Shown in pieces: positions 45,760 to 57,730 of a DNA stretch of 64,000 nucleotides. The notes beneath the pieces are model-generated. The model had not been told where the DNA came from, ran no database searches, and worked only from the letters and a program-made list of their open reading frames with translations. The stretch's first letter is position 1. Each line of letters opens with the position of its first letter. The stretch is from positions 92,448,245 to 92,512,244 of the forward strand of contig NC_081554.1 of assembly GCF_963082655.1 (NCBI RefSeq), written 5' to 3'. Origin of the DNA: Stomoxys calcitrans (lineage: Eukaryota; Arthropoda; Insecta; Diptera; Muscidae). The position numbers and the translations under genes are program-made.

Positions 45760-47660
45760 ATATTATCCTTCGTTTTATTTCAAAACTGGTCTCATTTGTT
45801 GCCGAGGCAGATCAAGTTGCTGACTATCTTTATTTGCGCGGGTTTACAGGGGTTTGTTGGAGTTGACATCATCCACTTTGTCTTATCACTATTTACTGCC
45901 AAACCCATTCTCTTTAGATTCTCTTTAGATTCTTTCAAAGGCTGCGATTTCTTCTTCCGGTGACCGACCCATAATACCGATGTCGTCGACATAGGTGAGA
46001 AGCATATGTTCTCTTGTGAGTAGTGTGCCATCATTTTTCATACCTGCATCTCGTATATAGGCTATTAAAGAGATCACACGATAGGCTGTCTCCCTGTCTA
46101 AAACCTCGTTTGGTATTGAACGGTTCGGAGAGGTTCTTTCCGATTTAAAATGAGGAGCACGTATCAGCTAGCGTCATCGCTCAAAGTCGTGTCAGTTTTG
46201 TAGGGATACCAAACTCAGGCATGGCCTGAAATACCTTTGAACGTAAAGGGCCGTCGAAGGCGGCTTTGCAGACGATGACAAGATGGTAGGTGTTGACTTG
46301 TTCTTCTCGGGTCTTTTCCAGGATTTGGCGCAGTTTAAAAATTCGGTCTATGGTGAATTAACCAGGTCTCAATTATATTATTGACTTTAGGCTTTAATCT
46401 TTCACACAGTACGCTCGAGAGTATCTTGTATGCGATGGGGAGGAGACTTATTCATCAGTAGTTGGCACATTCCGTCTGGTCTCCTTTGTTGTGTACGGGA
46501 CATAGTATGCTGAGGTTCTAATCATCGGGTATGCGATCTTCTAGCCAGATAAGCTGATGCATACGCCTTATCAGCGTATCGCCTCTGGTCTTAAATAGTT
46601 CAGCGGGCAAGCCTTCGACTCCTGCTGCATTGTTGTTCTTCAGTCGGGTCACTGAAGCTTGGACCTCGTTCTGACTAGGAGGTAAACATTCTATATCTTC
46701 ATCAGGGATTGGTTCTGCGTACTTATCTACACCGCCATCGTCGGGCACCAGCAGCTTTCTGTAGCAGTTACCAGAATTCCTTCTTTGTCTCTGCAGGAGG
46801 ATGTGCCTGCACCAAAGCTAACGGTTTGATGTTTGATTTTTGGTAACATTTCCGGACTATATTCTGACTCTTGTATATCTCAATTCGCTCACACTCACCT
46901 CTTTCCATTTCCTTTTTCTTTCTGAGGAATAAACGTTCCTCATCTCACATTTTCTTCCGATACCTCTCCTTCCTTCCGTAGCACTTCGACACTCTTGGTC
47001 GTAACATGGGTTTCTTGGAGGAGGCTTTTGGTACCCAAGTACGGATTTCGCAGCATTTTCCATGTTGTGGGCAATAGAATGCCACTGCGCCGTTATATCA
47101 CATCGCGACAAGGAATGCTTTCAACATGTAGTTGAGTCAGTCGAGTGGAGAATGCCGTTGCCATATTTTGTGTTTGCAGCATTTCAATGTCCAGCTTCCG
47201 TGCATTGTCATACCGTACTTTTCTCGCCATGCTAACTTCCATCTATTTTGACGCGGCGACATCTAACTTAACCCATTATCGGACGTTATCTCGTTGAGGG
47301 CAAATTTTCCGACTGTCGGAACAAAGATATTTTTCTTCTCTATCTTCGCATTGCAATCTCCCAGAACGATTTTAATATCATGGGCGGAAAACTGTCATAT
47401 TCTCTCTGTAGGCGCTCGTAGAAAATATCCTTGGTCTGATCGTCCTTGTCGTCCGTCGAGGCATGTGCAAGTTAACCATATCATATCTCCCACTGTGTAT
47501 GGTCTGCCATGCTCTGCGTTTCAAAGTATGAGAGCAGAGCAGTTAGAATTGCAGAGCGACTGCTGGCCGATGGTTGAACTGAGCATCCAGACAAAGGGTG
47601 AGAGGAGTTTAGTTATGGCAACCAACCAAGAAACATTCTCATAGACAACGATCAGACGAC
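45760..47660 (-). pseudogene. RTE-like retrotransposon, longest copy, heavily decayed
   Basis: It starts in the endonuclease near 47.4 kb ('FYERLQREYDS'-like). Linker sequence follows at 46.86-47.1 kb, RT entry at 46.5-46.75 kb ('RLKNNNAAGVEGLPAELFKT'), and a 'YVDD' box at about 45.98 kb in place of YADD. The end is 'MGLAVNSDKTKWMMSTPTNP' and 'IKIVSNLICLGN'. Many frameshifts are present. It lies in the host-gene intron, antisense to it. Confidence 0.78.
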
Positions 47661-47734
47661 GAAACTATGTTTGCCACTGTTCCTTAATGGAATTTTTAAG
47701 GGGAAAATTGCCTTTTTAAAAAGTAGAAATCTTT

Positions 47735-47830
47735 GCCAAATATGATTGCACCCTCCACCTTCTAAAATCGAAAGATCAGTTTATATGGAAGCTATATCAG
47801 TTTATAGAGCAATAGAACAACGGTTCATAC
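47735..47830. repeat. Small DINE-like scrap
   Basis: 'aaagatcagtttatatggaa' and 'gctatatcagtttatagagc' match one type A central unit. It is preceded by a scrap of SINE tail at about 47680. Confidence 0.4.
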
Positions 47831-47979
47831 CAGGCACTGGTGTTAACTAGTTCCATTTGCATGGGAGGGTGTGGCAAAATAGTTGTAGTTCAAATTTATA
47901 GATAAGGGTCATTAGTCCAAAGGAAAAAAAATAAAATTTGCCATGTTCGGAACATGTTTTACATACATGTGGTATAATA

Positions 47980-48876
47980 TTGGGTTGCCTAAAAAGTAAT
48001 TGCGGATTTTTTAAAAGAAAGTAAATGCATTTTTAATAAAACTTAGAATGAACTTTAATCAAATATATAATTGCCATTTTGTTCGATAACCTTTTCCCAT
48101 CTTCCGACAAATTTTGTATTCCACGCTCATAGAACTTCTGGCCTTTATCTGCAAAAAACTGAACCAAGTGCGATTTTATAGCCTCATCATTGCCGAAAGT
48201 TTTACCATTTAAGGAGTTCTGCAAAGATCGAAATAAATGGTAGTCTGAGTTCCCAGCCAAGCTCACTCAGTTTTTGGCGAGTGACCAAAGATGTGTGCGG
48301 TCTGGCGTTGCCCTGGTGGAATATGACACCTTTACGATTGACCAATTCTGGTCGCTTCTCCTTGATGGCTGTATTCAATTTGTCCAATTGTTGACAGTAA
48401 ACATCAGAATTAATCGTTTGGTTCCTTGGAAGCAGCCCAAAATATACCACACCCTTCCAATCCCACCAAACAGACAGCATGACCTTCTTTTGGTGGATAT
48501 CAGCCTTTGAAGTGGTTTGAGCTGGTTCACCATGCTTGGACCATGATCGTTTTCGACTAACGTTGTTGTAAACAATCCATTTTTCATCTCTAGTTATGAT
48601 TCGTTTTAAAAACGGATCGAATTCATTGCGTTTAAGGTGCATATCACAAGCGTTGATTCGGGTTGTTAAATGAATTTCTTTCAATACATGTGGTACCCAT
48701 ATTCAAATTGACGCCAAACAAACAAATGTAAACAAAATTTCGGGCACTTTTTTTCTAAAGCAAGCTAAAAGTAACAGCTGATAACTGACAGAAGAAAGAA
48801 TGCAATTACAGAGTCACAAGCCGTTGAAAAAATTTGTCAACGCCGACTATATTACTATATTTCTATTGGGCAACCC
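47980..48876 (-). mobile_element. Mariner-type element, ~897 bp, defective; close relative of two MITEs
   Basis: The left end 'ttgggttgcctaaaaagtaa' starts at 47980 after TA. The right end is 'attgggcaaccc', ending at 48876 before TA. On the minus strand it reads as an irritans/SETMAR-like mariner transposase: 'LKRIITRDEKWIVYNNVSRK' with the first catalytic Asp, then 'WWDWKGVVYFGLLP', 'DVYCQQLDKLNTAIKEKRPE' and 'FHQGNARPHTSLV'. The family residue at that last place is Asp (HQDNARPH). Here it is Gly, so a catalytic residue is lost. The N-terminal part is missing and the C-terminus is out of frame. Confidence 0.88.
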
Positions 48877-48949
48877 TATATATAAACTGCTAAAACTAGA
48901 AATTTCAAAATTATGCATGAAGGTAACAAGGGATATAAAGGGCAGGATA

Positions 48950-49092
48950 GGCTGGATTTTTACCTTTTTCGTACAAAAAATGTGCAAAAGATACCTTTTT
49001 CCCTACAACTGAACAAAATGTAAATTTTTCCGTACAATTGTGCGAGAAGTACCTTTTTCTGCACAAATACGAAATGTACCTTTTCCTTTGTC
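48950..49092. repeat. Minisatellite of four ~40 bp units
   Basis: Each unit has 'tacctttttc' or 'taaatttttcc' followed by 'gtacaa' or 'gcacaa' and a variable spacer. Spacing is about 33-45 bp, so the units are diverged. Confidence 0.6.
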
Positions 49093-49695
49093 ACTGAACG
49101 AATGGAGCAGATATCTTAAATTTGTTTTATGAATTCGTCTTGAGCATTTAAATTTTTGCACAAAATTCGTACTACGTATTTGATACCAAAAAGTGTTAAA
49201 TTTGTTGTTATTGTTGCAATATTTTGTATTCTATCTTTCGTCTGCTTGGTTCTGCTGAATATACAGATCTAGAACCTTTGAGGTTATGGTGGGGTGCATC
49301 CAAATGGATCTGCATCTGAGTCGAGCAGGGCTGAATGGGCAGTTAAAAAGGTGACAAGTTGGAGAACCTTTAAAAGGACATTTAAACTAAAAAGTCGAAA
49401 ATAACGAAAATGATTAAGCTTTGAGAAGAAACTGACGATTTGTAATAAGATTTATTCTGTTTGCCAGTATTCTACCTGGCTAAACTATCAGTTCCATGAT
49501 TTGGAATGTCAACATTACCTTAATTCGAATATGAAATGTGTAAACTTCAAAATGTATTAAAGTGAAAAAATCCAAGGAGTATCTTTTTTGAAATAGGAAA
49601 CCTTTAACCTCATTTGCTGCGCAAAATTTTATTATAGTAAATACTCGTATATGCAAATAAAATGCTAATTAGTCTCATTTCTTTTATGTTTTTAG

Positions 49696-50019
49696 GAAAT
49701 ATAAACAACTCCGTATCATCTGCCGGTACTGGTGTGGCATCCGGTACCGGCGATGCGAAACGACATAAATCACCTGAAGGCTTAGACCAGCAATCTTATT
49801 CAAATAATCATCATCATCATGAGCAGCAGCAACAACAACAACCACAAAAACAACTGGAGCATCGGCAGTCACAATCTAACACCAACAATCTTAACAAAAT
49901 ACCAGACTCAGATGTTCTCATACCAACGTCCAATTTGCAAAAATTTATTGAAAGCGCTGATAAGATATTGAAAAATATCACAAATCAGCAACAACTGACA
50001 CCCACCAGTGAAGCGAAAG
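49696..50019 (+). CDS. Second coding exon of the type II membrane protein
   Basis: The exon starts after 'gtttttag' (49695) and ends before 'gtaagt' at 50020. It is 324 nt with phase 1 at both ends. Joined to the upstream exon, the split codon g|ga gives Gly185, and the frame stays open to residue 292. Features are a Ser/Gly/Thr-rich start, a short His run, a Gln run, a second Asn/Ser-rich stretch, then a more ordered segment around 'SNLQKFIESADKILKNI'. Possible N-glycosylation sequons are NNS (residue 188) and NIT (residue 278), fitting a lumenal or extracellular stem. The downstream exon must lie past the window, so the enzyme or binding domain is unseen. The matching phase and low-complexity style support one gene. 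Confidence 0.8.
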
Positions 50020-50179
50020 GTAAGTTACACACGATCATTCAAATCTCTCTCAGAAGTTGATATTTACGAGCTTCACGTATTCGAATTTCGTTACGCCTTA
50101 AATGTTTACATACACTCAAAAATCAATTAAATACGGAGAATAAAAACTGATTTCGAGGAGTATACTTCAATACACTGTT

Positions 50180-50345
50180 GCACATTTCGGCATGAGACGA
50201 AGTTTTTACATGGCGTAATATCTAAAAAAAAGGTCGCTAGCATAAGGAGGGGATAACCACCGCTGAAAATATTTTCTGATGTTCTCGCCAGGATTCGTAT
50301 CCAGGCAAACGGTGTCATAGGCGGACATGCCTCTGCGCTGCGGTG
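50180..50345 (-). repeat. 5' half of a SINE downstream of coding exon 2
   Basis: 'aagtttttacatggcgtaat' through 'gatgttctcgccaggattcg' to 'ctgcgctgcggtgg'. The B box is altered. It lies in the intron that starts at 50020. Confidence 0.7.
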
Positions 50346-50470
50346 GTTGCCGAGGGTTCGCAAACAATTCAATGTTCCAAATTCCATCGTAATCGGGTGT
50401 AAACTGAGACTTTAGTGGGCTCAAGTCCCCAAATCGGGATATCAGTCTATATGATGTCTATACGAGATAA
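50345..50470. repeat. Type C repeat scrap
   Basis: 'attccatcgtaatcgggtgt' and 'aaatcgggatatcagtctat' resemble part of one type C unit next to the SINE at 50180. Confidence 0.4.
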
Positions 50471-51537
50471 ACCAATAACAATATTAGCCAAATAAAGACA
50501 GCCATTTGTACAAATCTGCAGTCTTCCCCACTGCATTTTGCTCACTCCTGCGTCGGTGTTTGACCATTCATTTACCACTGAGAGCCCAATCGTTCCATAT
50601 GTGGTTGTTAAGTTTTCTATGTTCATGCCATAAGTTCTGTCGGCCTGCTACTTTTGGACATGATTCCTGTGTCTTGCTTCATTTATTTAGTGGTATGGCA
50701 TGATAAAGAAAACTGACAGACCATGGCTATGCCTAGGATATTCGGACGACTAAAACCCCGAATTCTTTTTCTATCGACTTGGACATCTAACTGCAAGAAA
50801 ATTCTGTAGGGTTATTTTTAACGGCTACAACTTTTGAATAATTTCATGACAATCGCCTGATATTCTCTTACAAAACATTCTCTTATCCAAAATAACTTTT
50901 TTTTTAGTTCCGTATATTGGTTGTAATGGGCAACCCCATATAACTCTAATCTGGCAACAACATTAATGACAAGGATACATGTACGCGCCTCATCCAGACC
51001 TCCACTTTTCCACGAAGTTTAAGTTTTTCCATTGGCTTGTGAAATAAAGATTCTTGAATGGTTTGATTTTAACTAAATTATAGTCTTTTATTCAACAATA
51101 ATAGCACATCATTGGTCTTAAGGATAACTTGATATATTATTTATATAAGCCCGTTAGAAATGATTTTAAGATGGGGCGTTTCACCCAGTTGCTTGACCTT
51201 ACATTTGAATATTTATTTATTTTATATATACATATATCTCCGATGTATGCCATTTTAAAAATGTAGATAAGGGGAGGGTCCACCGCCACTTCATATATCG
51301 AACAATTATATATTCCATTATTCCATCCAGACCATATGAATAGACCCATAAGGTCCAAGCGTAACAAACAATCAAACAAAGTGTATCACTGAGATTTTTA
51401 CATAGTATGTTTAAGGAGATATCTTAAAAGTGTTAGGAGGTAATTCCGTGGCGTAGGATGTTATATAGTCGGCTATATCTAGACTTGGTAGGTTCCATTC
51501 AAAGCCAAACATTACAAGGTAGTTATATTATAGGTAT
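50471..51537. other. No gene seen
   Basis: Intronic by the gene model. Short frames only; no repeat family recognised. Confidence 0.45.
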
Positions 51538-51612
51538 ACAAGCTCGACCCGGTAGCCGAGTTGCGACAATCGTGGGTTCAATTCTCACCCAAGGAACGGT
51601 TTGTCGCTACTA
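51538..51612 (+). repeat. tRNA-like sequence, perhaps a second SINE type
   Basis: 'ggtagccgagttgcgacaa' resembles a pol III A box, and 'gggttcaattctcaccc' contains a B-box-like 'ggttcaattct'. It does not fold into a convincing full tRNA by eye. Nearby sequence does not match the main SINE body. Confidence 0.4.
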
Positions 51613-51795
51613 TGGTATTACAATGTATAACATTGTCCCACAGAGTCTGATTAGAAAATAGTGTGTCACTTATATTGCTTGTCATAAATTCAATTGTCTA
51701 AAGACAGGTTGCTGTTTAGCAAGCAATGGATGATGTAACTCGATCAGTAATTTTCTGTTACAAACTTAAGTCCCTGTATTAGCTAAAAAATATTT

Positions 51796-53520
51796 TTGAG
51801 TGTAGCCATATTACTGGTAATGTCAACATTAGTGAAACTGATTCAAATAACTCAAATAACACTGTGGTACAAAATTCAATTTTTTTCCGAAATAAAAAGA
51901 AGTTTTCCCTTCTGGATCCATCCAATCACCGCCATCATAAATGGCAGGAAGATTTTGTCTGCTCAGAATCTTAGAGATTTATCCTATAGTGCATATCAAG
52001 AGCATCGTATTCCTGAGAATTGGAGCACTTTTTGTAAATATCGGAACAAGGCCAAATCCGTTATACGAAAGGAAAGAAATAGATATTATTCTGAACGATT
52101 TGGTAGTTTAGATTCCAAGGGCTTTTGGCGTGTTCTTAAGGGTTAGGGTTGCTTTGGCGATGACAAGCTAGTGTATGATGGTGATGTTGACACAGTTAAA
52201 AATTTTTTTGGTTCCGGTGTTCGAACTAACCGACCTATTAATATTGATTTTGTATGGAAAATTTCGCGTTTAGTACCAATTCCTAAGTCTTCTATTATTC
52301 GTGGTCCTGATGATCTAAGACCTATTTCAATTCTTCCAGTACTTTTTATGGTTTTCTAAGGCATTTAAAGTACTTTGATGGTTTTTTAAGGCATTTGACT
52401 AAGGCGTTTAATTCTATTTGCTTTGGTATTATGGTTGAGAAACTAAGGGGTAACTTTAACTTTTCTAGATCTGCACATCACAATTTGTTGATTTTAAAGG
52501 AGCTCGATCTAGCATTATTCCACTCTCTTCTGGTGTGCCGCAGGGATCGGTCTTAGGACCTCTTCTTTTTATACTCTACATTAATGATTTTTCTTAATTC
52601 CTTGGACCCAACTTGTGTGAAACTTTTCTTTTTGCAGACGATATATATCTTCTTTTTAGTGTGGATCGTGGTTTTAGCAATATTTTGGAGATGAATATTA
52701 ACGCTTCTATAGGACGAATCTTGTTATGCTCTAGTCTTAACTCGCTTTCTATCAACCCTTCAAAAACTAAGGCATTACAGTTTGGATCCCAGACGCAGTC
52801 TGGATTTGATATTTTTGTGGGGAATTCTAGAGTTAATTTTGTTGATAGTATTAAATCTTTGGGGATAGTGATTGATAAAGACCTTAATTTCGGTTGTCAT
52901 ATTGACTCTCTCTATTCACGTGTTTATGGTATTTTGCGTCGGTTGTATTCGGCAGGTATTTATTTCCCTTCGTTGGTGATAGTCAGGCTTGGAAATAACG
53001 TCAGTAACGTTTGACTATAATCTTCTAAAACTGAAACGGGTGATGAATGCAGTAGCTAGGTTTGTACATAATGTACATGTTCGTGACCACATTTCAGGGT
53101 ATTTCAAAACCTTTTTGGGAACTTCTTTTGACCGTTTTATTGATCTACGAAATATTTTATTCTATTACAAAGTTATAAAAAGTGGAACACCGTTAACACT
53201 GCGTAGATACTTCAATTTTTCTCGCTCAAGTAGGAGTACTCAGATAAACTTGCCCGTATATTTAGGTCTGTTTTCGAAAGATCATTCTGTATTCGTGTGA
53301 CCAGGTGTTGAAAGTATTACACGCTGAGTTAAGAATCTTTTCACACTCGAATAATGTTTTTCGCTTAAAACATATTAACTTCTATTCTACAGATCGGACT
53401 TAGTATTGTTGCTAAAATCTTTTTGTATTGTTAACATGGGACTTGTTAAAAAATCCAACAGTTTAAATTTTTGCATAATCTTGCTATGGCTGGGGAGCCA
53501 ATTAAAATAAATTAAGCTAA
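51796..53520 (+). pseudogene. Non-LTR retrotransposon pseudogene (RT domain, YxDD-type box kept)
   Basis: In order: 'YRNKAKSVIRKERNRYYSER' (52.05 kb), a linker to RT; 'RLVPIPKSSIIRGPDDLRPI' (52.27 kb); '[20 protein letters not shown]' (52.53 kb); 'FLFADDIYLLFS' (52.62 kb), with FADD as the catalytic pair; and 'SINPSKTKALQFG' (52.76 kb). C-terminal sequence follows to about 53.3 kb. A deletion removed RT motifs 2-3 and stops interrupt at 52146, 52359 and 52597. Confidence 0.82.
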
Positions 53521-54814
53521 GAATCTTACATCATTATGTAATGTTTATTAACGGGTATATATCGTTGTAATACTTTTTTTTTGGCCGAGGAGGCTTATTT
53601 AATTCTATTAAGAAATAAATAAAGAAGAAATTTTCGGTCTTCAAGTACTCGTAATCCTTTCAATTTAAATGTATAGTGTCTTCGGCAATATTACTGACAA
53701 GACTATGAGAAATGTTTTTGTCGAACATTTTAACCCTCAAGCGACTCAAAAAAGGGATCTTTTAAATCCCTTTCTAAAAAAAGAGCTCTCTTTTAAAATG
53801 GGTGTGTAGCGCATCAAAATGTTCGCCATAAAATTTCACTATAGGCCTCCGAATGCACCAAAATCCTAAATTTAAACTTTACGCCTTAAATCATTAAATA
53901 TTGAAAGTTCAGCACTTTTTTAAGTTGGTGCCGAAATCACCTAAAATACTTAATTTTAGGTTGATGAAGTAGAAGAAATTTTTCTTATCAAATTTTACCG
54001 TGAATCACTGAGCAAATAAAAGAAAAAAAAGTTCTTCGATCATTGAGGTTTCTCGAAAGAGAAATAGAAATGAAAATTATAAAAAAAATTATCTTCGCCT
54101 TAACAGGCAAAAAACTCAAGAAAAAATAAAATATTTGATATATATCATAAAAATATCGATATCAAAAAAAAAAAAAACAAAATATTTTTTTGTTTTTAGT
54201 TTGTGTTGTTCTTTTTTCGAGATGGTGCATGGATGTAACATGAAACTTTTTTTCATTTAAGACGGATCGTGTCAAAAGAAGAAATACTCTGCATCAAATT
54301 TCACTAAAGTTTCAAAATAGGCTATTTATGTAGATATTAAAAAAAAATCTTTAATTTTTGTTAATTTCTTGGTTTTTCCCATTCTTCACTTTAGAAGAAT
54401 GATGACAATGGAAGAAATGTTGTACATCGACTTTCACTAAGTATTAATTAAGAAAAAAAAAATTTGAAGTTGTGATTTATATTTGCAAAATATTGAACAC
54501 AATTTGGGTATAAAAATAGAGTAAATTTTTTTTTTAATTTTTCTTTACAGTACCCTGCTTTGGGTGCTCTGGGGTAATAAATTAAATTATAAATCCAAAA
54601 TCCAATAATAAAGAAGAAGAAACAAACAACTTAAAACAAATAAAAAGCAACTGGTGCTCTCTTGTTTATATGGAGAACACATAGAAATGTAATGATGAAG
54701 GAGATGGTTAAAACAAAACTAATAAAGTAATAATGCTTAGGTAGCTACAGCCTTCCTATTAGTGTGAACATTTTTATAGTGAAACTTGTCAATACTGTAT
54801 TGTTCATTTTCCCT
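53521..54814. other. No gene seen
   Basis: Long A- and T-rich stretches with short runs such as 'atcaaaaaaaaaaaaacaaa'. No supported ORF. Confidence 0.5.
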
Positions 54815-55510
54815 GCGATTTCGATGAGTTCTGGATGACCTCTATTCATTTCTGGGAAGTGCGGTTCCGATTTGACTATATTTGGATATAGCTGTCCTTA
54901 GACCGACCACCCGCTCTCCCGTTATAGGGTAATGAGGCCATAAATAATCCATTTATTACCCGAACTCGATGAAATTTGGCACAGTCAAATGTTTAACAGT
55001 TCGGACCATATTTGGATATTTAGAGGGATGCCAAAACGCATTATTTCAAATTTCATCAAAGTCGGATGTGAAATGCTCCTTTTATGGGCTCAATACTCTA
55101 TATCGAGAGATCGGTCTATATGGCAGCTATATCCAAGTATGGTCCGATCTGGACGATATTCAACTAAAGGGTTTAGAAGGGTACCAGAACTCGCTGTGCC
55201 AAATTTCATCGAAATCGGATGAAAAATGTTTCTTTTAAGGGCTCAATACTCTTTATCGGGAGATCGGCCTATATGGTAGATATATCCAAATATGGTCCGA
55301 TCTGGACCACATTTGACAGGAATGGGTAGGGGTCTACCAGAACACACTGTGCCAAATGTTATCGAATTCGGATAATAAATGGATCTTATATGGCCTCAAT
55401 ACCCTATATCGGGAGATCGGGTTGTCGGTCTAAGGGCAGCTATATCCAGATATAGTCCGACTTGAACCGCACTTCACAGAAATGAATAGGGGTCTACCAA
55501 ATACCACTTC
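54815..55510. repeat. Type C repeat, four to five units
   Basis: Units with 'gagatcggtctatatggcag' and 'ggtccgatctgga' repeat about every 140-165 bp, with 'actcgctgtgccaaatttca' spacers. Open frames in it come from the repeats. Confidence 0.6.
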
Positions 55511-55539
55511 TTATTACATATTGGCGAACAATTTATTAT

Positions 55540-56245
55540 GTGCGGAAATTATTTTTCACTTTTTCATAAAAAACATGTGCCCACCGTAGAAGATTTACAT
55601 AGGTTTCTCAATTTTATTTACAATAAAAGACGAAAGACTAGCTCCATAAAAGTAGGCCCTTTGAGAAAGCAGCGTATCAGGCTGACCACCTCACCATTCA
55701 TGACGACAAAGTAGAAGCAAATCTCTATTCTACTCACTAAAGTAGTTCTGCCCAAAAACGATCCGGTATATTCAGCCACCTAAGCTCCTTTTGGCAAGGG
55801 AAAAGCCCACGTGCAAGTTGTATGCCCCGCATGCAACCAGGTAAAACACTTCATAATTATTCTATTTATCTGTCCACCAGATCACTCTGAAGCATCTAAT
55901 TTTAGGCAACGATTTTTGAATGAAGACTAAAAGTTGTTACCACAATACAGAAATATCGTGGCAAGCTTTAGGTCATAATTGTGCACTATTCAAATATAAA
56001 AAGTAAAACAAATATTACAAAAGCAACACTAAACATGTTTGTAACCATTTTAAACAACCGTTTTTTAGCTTGTTTTTCTATTTTGAGTTCTTTTTTTCCA
56101 AAAAATAATAGCCAAATGTTTAGCCAAAATAGAACAGCTGAAGCAAAACAGCTGTTTTCGAAAATTCGAAATTCTCTGTCCTCATTCAATCCCTTGGAGT
56201 TTATTCCCAGGAAGTTTTCAAAATTGGGCTGATATTGTTCGGGTA
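55540..56245 (-). repeat. Family G repeat, second copy (inverted)
   Basis: The inverse of 33075-33800 at roughly 80% by eye in aligned blocks. It contains 'aaaacagctgtttt', a 14 bp palindrome, near 56145. Confidence 0.65.
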
Positions 56246-56464
56246 ACTTAAGTGATTTGTATTATAGTCACAGATTTATTTTTTTCGGTAACATAGCTGA
56301 ATTCCAAAACGTCCAAAAATCACACTTAAGGTTGTCAACAAAAAAAGTTCACATGAAATGCACAATTTTGTACTTTAATTTTCTTAAAAGTTGTTATATC
56401 TAAATAAATAGTCTATTTTCTAACTTATAGTGAAATTTGATGCAGAATAATAATTCTTTCGACA

Positions 56465-57730
56465 CTTACTTAACCCTAATTGGCTATGACAGAACATTTG
56501 TTCCACTAGCCAAAAGTAGGATAGCGTTTCAATCGCCTCGATCTTCTGCGCTCATTCTAAAATCTCTGACACCAAGTTTCGAGATGTCTCCCAAAACTTG
56601 ATCTTTCCATCGGGCTTCCCGGTTTGCGTGTACCACAGTGTTTGCCTTCAAAAGACTTCTTTGCTGGAGCTTCTTCATCCATTCTGATAACATTCCTAGC
56701 CACCGCAGCCGTTGTATTTTGATGCGTGTAAATATGCTATCGTCGTCATACAGCTCGTGGTTCCTACGTCGCCTATATTTTCCATTAACGCAAACTGGTC
56801 CATATATTTTACGAAAAATCTTCCTCTCAAATACTGCAACCACTGCCCCATCTGCTTTCACAAGTACCCATGCCTCAGACCATATAAGAACACGAGTAGT
56901 ATCAGTGTCTTGTATAGTGTAATCTTCGTCTGTCGAGAGGTGATGGAGAGGAGAGGCCTTGTTTCTACACTGCTTACTTCGTCCAAAGTAGCATCTCTTT
57001 GCCAGTATTATTCTTCGCTTTATCTCAAAACTGGTGTCATTCGTTTGGGTTACGGCGGTGCCGAGGTAAATAAAGTTACTGAGTATCTCATAGTTGTGGT
57101 TCCCAACTTTCTCCAATTTCTTTATCTGTTGTACAAGCCGTTTTGGTATTTAAAACCATCCATTTCGTCTTATCTCCATTTACTGCCAGACCCATTTTCA
57201 CTGACTCTCTTTCGATTCTTTCACAGGCTGCAGTTACTACTTCCGGTAACCGACCTATGATGTCGATGTCGTTGGCATAGGCGAGTAGCATGTGTTCTCT
57301 TGTGATTAGTGTGCCATATCTATTCACATCTGCATCTCGTATAATCTTCTCCAGCAGGATATTAAAGAGATCAGACGATAGGCTGTCTTCTGCAAACCTC
57401 GTTTGGTATTGAATGGTTCGGAGAGATTCTTTACTATTCTTACTGAGGAACGCGTATCAGCAAGTGTCATTCTGTAGAGCCTTATTAATTTTGCAGGGAT
57501 ACCAAACTCAGACATGGCTAGAAATACCTTTGAACGTAAAGGAGTATCGAAAGCGGCTATATAGTCAAGAAAGAGATGGTAGTTGTTGATTTGTCCTTCT
57601 CGGGACTTTTCCATGATTTGGCGCAGTGTGAATATCTGGTCCAGGGTGGATTTACCAGGTCTTAAACCGCATTGATACGGCCCAATTATCTCATTGACTT
57701 TTGGTTTTAATCTCTTACACAGTACGCACA
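56465..57730 (-). pseudogene. RTE-like retrotransposon, 5'-truncated, catalytic box mutated
   Basis: It starts at 'LKPKVNEIIGPYQCGLRPGK' (57.7 kb), with 'HLFLDYIAAFD' (57.57 kb). 'LLAYANDIDIIGR' (about 57.27 kb) shows YAND where the family has YADD, so a catalytic Asp is replaced by Asn. The C-terminal block 'KIQRLRWLGML' (56.69 kb) is close to the 28.5 kb copy. The 3' end near 56465 carries a 'cttacttaaccctaattgg' tail. Confidence 0.82.

Larger units (their letters stand above)
42805..49695 (+). other. Intron of 6.9 kb filled with mobile-element debris
   Basis: The donor is 'gtgagt' at 42805 and the acceptor is 'ttttag' ending at 49695, both phase 1. Inside lie RTE-like fragments, a 160 bp tandem triplet, a jockey-like RT fragment, a larger RTE-like pseudogene on the minus strand, a mariner element and a minisatellite. 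None has an intact frame. The next intron begins at 50020 and runs to or beyond the window end. Confidence 0.7.

Noticed and set aside
56712..57260. 182-codon + strand open frame
   Set aside because: It is antisense to the RTE-like pseudogene and mirrors the same frame seen opposite the 28.6 kb copy.
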